From: an uncultured Prevotellaceae bacterium
Lineage (GTDB): Bacteria; Bacteroidota; Bacteroidia; Bacteroidales; Bacteroidaceae
Assembly: GCA_937877605.1 (NCBI GenBank)
Contig: CALFJA010000076.1
Location: 1-64,000, forward strand
Length of the DNA: 64,000 nt
Direction of reading: 5' to 3'
The notes beneath the pieces are model-generated. The model searched no databases. It was not told the DNA's origin and saw nothing but the letters and a program-made list of their open reading frames with translations. Position 1 is the first letter of the stretch. The number at the start of each line of letters is the position of its first letter. Below are positions 59,564 through 64,000 of the stretch, in pieces. The position numbers were made by a program, and so were the translations under genes.

Positions 59564-60808
59564 CTATTCAAATTTCATGGTCTTTGCAGGATGGATGAAC
59601 GCTATGAAATGGCTGGGCAAAACCAGCACCAGCAGACAGGCTACGAGCGTAAGTGCATTCAGCAGCACCAGATAGAAGAAATTGATTTCCACCGGAAGCG
59701 TACTGACATAGTACACCTCGGGGTTCAGCTTCACCACTCCCATGAAATGCTGCAGCGCCAGCAGTGCCAACCCGATGGCATTGCCCCAGAGCAATCCTTT
59801 GCCGATGATGAGCACCGAGAGCCAGAGGAAGGTGTGGCGTATGGTTCTGTTGCGGGCTCCGAGAGCCTTCAGAACGCCAATCATCGAGGTTCGCTCCAGA
59901 ATGATGATGAGCAGACCGCTGATCATGGTGACACCCGCCACGGCCACCATCAGTGCAAGGATGACCCAGACATTCATGTCAAGCAGGTCGAGCCAGTAGT
60001 ATATCTGTGGGTTCAGTTCACGGACGGTGCGCGAAGAATAGGTGGCGCCATAGGCATCTTCCGTACGGTTCACCTTATTAATAATATAGGAGGAAACTTC
60101 CGGCAGGCGTCCTTCGTCGTCCAGACGGACTTCCGCTCCGAGCACTTGGCCGGTCTGCCAGCCATACAAGCGCTGCACGGTGTAGAGGTCGGTGAAGCAC
60201 ACATTATCATCGTATTGGCTCAGATGGGTGTTGTAGATGCCGGCTATGGTAAACCTGCGCGGGCGCACTCCTTTCTCGTCAATGAAATAGGCGAAGACCC
60301 GCTCCCCCGCTTTCAGGTGCAGCTTGCGCGCCATCGATGCCGAGACAACCAGCTGCGACTGGCTTTTCTCGTCGGAGAATACAGGCACCCGCCCCTCTTC
60401 CAGATGCTGGCTGATGAAAAGGCTGTCGAATTCCGGGCCAACACCCTTGAACATTACTCCGAGAAAATCGCTGTCGGTCTTGAGCAATCCCTGCTTGGTG
60501 GCAAACCGTTGCACATGGGCAACGCCGTCGATGTTAGCCAAGAGGAGCATCACCGAGTCGTTCATCTGTATGGGTTGGGGCTCACCTGTCTGCAAGGCGA
60601 GGAAGTCGCCCACCTGGACATGCCCGGCGAAGCCCGTAACCTTGTTGCGGATGGTATGCTTGAAGCCCAGCACGATGCCCACCGACACAATCATCACTGC
60701 CAGACCGATGGCCACGCCGGCAATGGAAATACGCACCGCAGGGCGCGAAACCCGTGCAGCGGTATCGCCGGTGGTACCTATCCGGAAGGCAAGGAAGCGC
60801 GACAGCAT
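59564..60808 (-). CDS. LolC/LolE-like FtsX-domain permease
   Basis: The 414-residue inner-membrane protein has one N-terminal helix (ISIAGVAIGLAVMIVSVGIV), a periplasmic MacB-like core of about 220 residues and three C-terminal helices with ERTSMIGVLKALGARNRTIR in the FtsX domain. This is the layout of LolC/LolE lipoprotein-releasing permeases; no ATPase gene lies beside it, so the partner must be elsewhere. The ATG at 60808 follows a TATCTTTG box (minus, 60843-60836), excluding the longer frame. Confidence 0.88.
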   Translation of the reverse strand: MLSRFLAFRIGTTGDTAARVSRPAVRISIAGVAIGLAVMIVSVGIVLGFKHTIRNKVTGFAGHVQVGDFLALQTGEPQPIQMNDSVMLLLANIDGVAHVQRFATKQGLLKTDSDFLGVMFKGVGPEFDSLFISQHLEEGRVPVFSDEKSQSQLVVSASMARKLHLKAGERVFAYFIDEKGVRPRRFTIAGIYNTHLSQYDDNVCFTDLYTVQRLYGWQTGQVLGAEVRLDDEGRLPEVSSYIINKVNRTEDAYGATYSSRTVRELNPQIYYWLDLLDMNVWVILALMVAVAGVTMISGLLIIILERTSMIGVLKALGARNRTIRHTFLWLSVLIIGKGLLWGNAIGLALLALQHFMGVVKLNPEVYYVSTLPVEINFFYLVLLNALTLVACLLVLVLPSHFIAFIHPAKTMKFE

Positions 60809-60923
60809 TTCGTTTCGGTTTTGTTTTGTCCGGTGCAAAGATAAGAATTTTTATGCCATCGCACAGCGGAAGAATTGTCTTTATTCAAAAAACACTTTAT
60901 AAAATTATTTTAAATGTTTTTCT

Positions 60924-60931
60924 TACTTTTG
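60924..60931 (+). promoter_or_regulatory. -7 box of the DUF4494 gene
   Basis: TACTTTTG at 60924-60931 lies 39 nt before the ATG at 60971 and excludes an upstream ATG at 60914. Confidence 0.55.
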
Positions 60932-60970
60932 CAGGACAAATCCAAAAACAAACATAAAAAAACGATACTC

Positions 60971-61417
60971 ATGGAATCAAGAACAGCAAAATGGTTTGAA
61001 GTAAGAGTGAGCTACGAGAAGCAAATGGGCGAAGGCGAGCACGCCCACATGCCGGAGCTCTATGTCGTCGATGCCCTTACCTTCGGCGAAGCCGAGGAAC
61101 GCGTCACGAAAGAGGTCATGCCCTTTGTCAACGGCAACTTCGAGGTGAAGGCCATCGCTCCCGCCGCCTACAGCGAAATATTCTTCAGCAACGATGCCTC
61201 GGAGAGTTTCTGGTACAAGGTGAAGCTGCAGTTCATCATCCTCGACGAGAAGTCGGGCAAGGAGAAGCGCGCCAACATCACCTATCTCGTACAGGCCGGC
61301 ACGCTGAACGGAGCCGTCCGCAATGTGGAGGAAATCATGCAGGGCTCCATGCAGCAGTTTGCCATCGCCAACATCAGCGAGACCAAGGTGATGGATGTGT
61401 TTGTCCACCAAGCCTGA
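60971..61417 (+). CDS. DUF4494 family protein
   Basis: The 148-residue soluble protein matches DUF4494, a Bacteroidetes family: WFEVRVSYEKQMGEGEHAHM, YVVDALTFGEAEERVTKEVM and a C-terminal half with YLVQAGTLNGAVRNVEEIM. Function unknown. It is followed 11 nt later by the yggS-type gene, a common pairing in the phylum. Confidence 0.85.
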   Translation: MESRTAKWFEVRVSYEKQMGEGEHAHMPELYVVDALTFGEAEERVTKEVMPFVNGNFEVKAIAPAAYSEIFFSNDASESFWYKVKLQFIILDEKSGKEKRANITYLVQAGTLNGAVRNVEEIMQGSMQQFAIANISETKVMDVFVHQA

Positions 61418-61428
61418 CCTGCCGCCTC

Positions 61429-62109
61429 ATGGAACCGATAGCAGCCCGTATAGAAGCCATCAGTCAATCGCTGCCGAAGGGTGTCACCCTGGTGGCGGTG
61501 AGCAAGTACCACACGGAGGATGCCATTGTCCAGGCCTACCAGACCGGACAGCGCATCTTCGGCGAGAGCCATGTACAGGAACTCCTGCCCAAGGCGGCAC
61601 ACTTGCCCGACGACATTGAGTGGCATTTCATCGGGCACCTCCAGACCAACAAGGTGAAATACATCGCACCGTTCGTCAGCCTCATCCATTCGGTCGACTC
61701 GCTCCGCCTCCTCCGGGAAATAGACCGGCAGGGCGCACGCTGCCAGCGCACCGTAGATGTGCTGCTGGAACTGCATGTGGCGCAGGAGGAGAGCAAGTTC
61801 GGGCTTACCGTTGAGGCCTGCCGGCAACTGCTCGCCCAGGGGGAATGGAAACAAATGAAGCATGTCCGCATCCGGGGGCTCATGACCATGGCGTCGTTTG
61901 TGGACGACGAGCAGCAGATAGCCCGCGAATTTGCAACCGCCAACCAATTCTGGGAGGAAGCGAAACTACGGTACTTTGCCGATGCACCCTGGTTCGACAC
62001 GCGAAGCTGGGGCATGAGCGACGACTACGGAATAGCCCTCACGGAGGGTGCCAACATGGTGCGCATCGGGTCGGCCATATTCGGTCAACGGACCTATCCC
62101 GGACAGTGA
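61429..62109 (+). CDS. YggS-family pyridoxal phosphate homeostasis protein
   Basis: The 226-residue cytoplasmic protein is a single TIM barrel of the YggS/PROSC family. The PLP-binding Lys lies in VTLVAVSKYH near residue 26; FGESHVQEL, WHFIGHLQTNK and the phosphate-binding GMSDDYGIAL and VRIGSAIFG motifs are conserved. It buffers PLP rather than catalysing a known reaction. It is second in the operon after DUF4494. Confidence 0.92.
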   Translation: MEPIAARIEAISQSLPKGVTLVAVSKYHTEDAIVQAYQTGQRIFGESHVQELLPKAAHLPDDIEWHFIGHLQTNKVKYIAPFVSLIHSVDSLRLLREIDRQGARCQRTVDVLLELHVAQEESKFGLTVEACRQLLAQGEWKQMKHVRIRGLMTMASFVDDEQQIAREFATANQFWEEAKLRYFADAPWFDTRSWGMSDDYGIALTEGANMVRIGSAIFGQRTYPGQ

Positions 62110-62110
62110 T

Positions 62111-62200
62111 TTTCCAAAAGGAGCCCAAACGCGTTCCGTTTGGGGCCAAAACGCAACCTAAAAGGGGCTCAGACGCATGCCGTTTGAGCCCCTTTTGCAA
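62111..62200. repeat. Dispersed palindromic repeat, copy G
   Basis: The copy starts TTTTCCAAAAGGAGCCC as in copy D and contains CAAACGCGTTCCGTTTGGGG, AAAAGGGGCTCAGACGCATG and GTTTGAGCCCCTTTTGC. It begins 2 nt after the yggS-type stop. Confidence 0.8.
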
Positions 62201-62275
62201 TGAATTTCTAATGTTCTGATTATCAAATACATAGGAAAGTGCATTACTATAAGGTGTAAATTATTGCACATTTTA

Positions 62276-62307
62276 TTTGTCCGTGTGCAGAAAAGATGTT
62301 AACTTTG
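62276..62307 (+). promoter_or_regulatory. Promoter of the acyl-CoA synthetase gene
   Basis: TTTG (62276-62279) and TAACTTTG (62300-62307) are 20 nt apart, giving a leader of roughly 60 nt before the ATG at 62371. Confidence 0.7.
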
Positions 62308-62370
62308 CACAGAATTTAAGAAAATGTGCATTCGCGTGTACATCTTATCTATTTATAATACTATAGGAAA

Positions 62371-64000
62371 ATGCTGGAAATACCGAGTTTTAATGCGCTC
62401 ATAGAAGAGAGCATTATCAAGAATTGGGACCTCAATGCCATTACCGATTACAAAGGTGCCACGCTACAATACCACGATGTAGCCCGTAAAATAGAGAAAC
62501 TTCACATTCTTTTCGAGAACAGCGGCGTAGTCAAGGGCGACCGAATCGCACTCTGCGGACGCAACAGTTCCAACTGGGCCGTGGCCTTCCTCGCCACCCT
62601 CACCTACGGAGCCGTGGCCGTGCCGGTGCTCCACGAGTTCACCGCCGACCAGATACACAACATCGTCAACCACAGCGAGGCACGCATCCTCTTCGTAGGC
62701 GATGTCGTGGCAAAGACCATCAATCCCGAAGCCATGCCCAACCTGGAGGGCATCATCAACATTCCCGACTACTCGCTGCTCATCTCCCGCTCGGAGAAAC
62801 TCACCTATGCGCGCGAGAACCTCAATGCCATGTTCGGGCAGAAATACCCCAAGTTCTTCCGCAAGGAGCACATCAGCTACTACAAGGAAGAGTCGCCCGA
62901 AGAACTGGCACTCATCAACTACACCAGCGGAACGACGGGATTCTCCAAGGGAGTGATGCTCCCCTACCGCGCACTCTGGAGCAACGCCGACTTCGCCCGC
63001 ACCGTGATGAGCGAGCACCTGCACCGCGGCGACGGAGTGATTAGCATCCTCCCCATGGCACACATGTACGGGATGTCGTTCGAATTCATGTACGAATTCC
63101 TTGCCGGATGCCACATCTACTACCTCTCGCGCGTCCCGACACCCAGCATCATCGCACAGGCTTTCGCAGAAATCAAGCCGAAAATCATCATCGCCGTGCC
63201 GCTGGTCATCGAGAAAATCATCAAGAAACGCGTCTTCCCAATGATACAGAACAATGTGATGCGCCTGCTGCTGAACATGCCGGTGGTGAACAAGAAAGTG
63301 AACCAACGCATCTGCCAGCAGGTGCGCGAGGCCTTCGGAGGGCAGTTCTACGAGATTATCGTGGGCGGAGCAGCCTTCAGCCAGGAAGTGGAAACCTTCC
63401 TCAAGCGCATTGAATTCCCCTACACCGTAGGCTTCGGCGCCACCGAATGCGGCCCCATCATCTGCTACTCCGACTGGGAAACCTTCGCTAAGGGAAGCTG
63501 CGGACGCGCTGCCATTCACATGGAGGTGAAAATCGACAGTCCCGACCCGGCCAACATACCGGGCGAAATCCTCACAAAGGGACTGAATGTGATGCTCGGC
63601 TATTTCAAGAACGAAGAGGCCACGGCCGCTGCCTTGCCCGGTGACGGATGGTTCCACACGGGCGACCTCGGCACAATGGACGACGAAGGAAATGTCTTCA
63701 TCAAGGGACGCTCGAAGAACATGCTGCTCGGCCCCAGCGGACAAAACATCTATCCGGAGGAAATTGAAGACCAGCTCAACTCCATGGCACTGGTCAACGA
63801 GAGCCTCGTCATCCAGCAGGACAACAAGCTGATAGGACTGGTCTACCCCGACTACGACGAAGCCAAGAACCTGGGATTCACCACCGAAGACCTGACCAAC
63901 ATCATGGAGCAGAACCGTGAAACCCTGAATGCCCAGCTGCCGGCCTACTCCAAGATTGCAGCCATACGCCTGCAGGCCGAGGAATTCGAGAAAACACCGA
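62371..64000 (+). CDS. AMP-forming acyl-CoA synthetase (partial at right edge)
   Basis: Only the first 543 codons are in the window; the frame is open to the end. The AMP-binding P-loop INYTSGTTGFSKGVMLPYR lies near residue 190, followed by GFGATECGPI (adenine site), WFHTGDLG and the hinge with IKGRSKNMLLGPSGQNIYPE. This is the long-chain fatty-acid CoA ligase branch of the ANL superfamily; the actual acid is unknown. An ATG at 62371 is the first in frame after the promoter. Confidence 0.92.
   Translation, partial: MLEIPSFNALIEESIIKNWDLNAITDYKGATLQYHDVARKIEKLHILFENSGVVKGDRIALCGRNSSNWAVAFLATLTYGAVAVPVLHEFTADQIHNIVNHSEARILFVGDVVAKTINPEAMPNLEGIINIPDYSLLISRSEKLTYARENLNAMFGQKYPKFFRKEHISYYKEESPEELALINYTSGTTGFSKGVMLPYRALWSNADFARTVMSEHLHRGDGVISILPMAHMYGMSFEFMYEFLAGCHIYYLSRVPTPSIIAQAFAEIKPKIIIAVPLVIEKIIKKRVFPMIQNNVMRLLLNMPVVNKKVNQRICQQVREAFGGQFYEIIVGGAAFSQEVETFLKRIEFPYTVGFGATECGPIICYSDWETFAKGSCGRAAIHMEVKIDSPDPANIPGEILTKGLNVMLGYFKNEEATAAALPGDGWFHTGDLGTMDDEGNVFIKGRSKNMLLGPSGQNIYPEEIEDQLNSMALVNESLVIQQDNKLIGLVYPDYDEAKNLGFTTEDLTNIMEQNRETLNAQLPAYSKIAAIRLQAEEFEKTP

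Noticed and set aside
62464..63744. Minus-strand open frame of 426 codons near the right edge
   Set aside because: The plus strand carries an intact acyl-CoA synthetase with all AMP-binding motifs; the minus frame is its shadow.

Overview
The window comes from a Bacteroidales chromosome, most likely Prevotellaceae. Many genes are preceded by the Bacteroidetes promoter signature (TTTG about 19-23 nt upstream of TAnnTTTG) and few have a clear Shine-Dalgarno. Gene content fits the phylum: bamD next to an Rpb6/omega-like RNA polymerase subunit and a DUF4293 gene, glutaminyl-tRNA synthetase, pyruvate:ferredoxin oxidoreductase, PPi-linked pyruvate phosphate dikinase, a membrane pyrophosphatase, and DUF4468, DUF4494 and DUF1573 proteins. 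The intergenic regions carry short dispersed repeats. Species assignment is inference.

Region 1 (1 to about 4.7 kb) is the end of an integrative element that continues off the left edge. It holds two helix-turn-helix (excisionase-like) genes, an IS1595-type transposase relative that seems to have lost catalytic acidic residues, an unrecognised gene with a possible frameshift, and a long tyrosine recombinase. Between the integrase start and chromosomal ppdK lies an array of TTTGGGAAACA repeats about 21 bp apart, probably the recombination region.

Region 2 (4.7-31 kb) is core chromosome: ppdK; a dispanin/DUF2752/TM2 membrane operon; an SDR; a Na/Pi cotransporter, PepSY-like lipoprotein and two-component pair; an rRNA methyltransferase; a phosphate-selective-type porin followed at once by the pyrophosphatase; an ATP-grasp-like protein; an AAA/DUF4143 ATPase; a thioredoxin-like protein; nifJ; ndk; a metal P-type ATPase behind a Fur-family regulator; and a helical lipoprotein.

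Region 3 (31-52 kb) has the bamD-rpb6-DUF4293 operon; uvrB with an in-frame 24-bp minisatellite; a DUF4468 protein; a putative porin with a charged insert; menA divergent from an HD-domain gene; a candidate structured RNA; ribE; a TolC/MacA/MacB-type efflux operon; a HAD phosphatase divergent from mltG; glnS; and a DedA protein.

Region 4 (51.5-64 kb) has an AlkD-like protein, the GDP-fucose operon manC-gmd-fcl, a winged-helix protein with a histone-H1-like tail, aspS, a DUF1573 lipid-free secreted protein, an EFR1-type ferredoxin, a LolC/E-like permease, DUF4494, a YggS protein and a partial acyl-CoA synthetase.

Three things stand out beyond ordinary genes. (a) Six units in three 3'-UTR-like spots have constant flanks around hairpin cores that differ in sequence yet stay self-complementary. 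(b) Seven intergenic copies of a GAGCCCCAAACG-type palindrome family are present, two inside a larger element of about 350 bp with conserved ends. (c) A candidate RNA of about 200 nt upstream of ribE has a promoter-like start, a long-range closing stem and a poly-T end.
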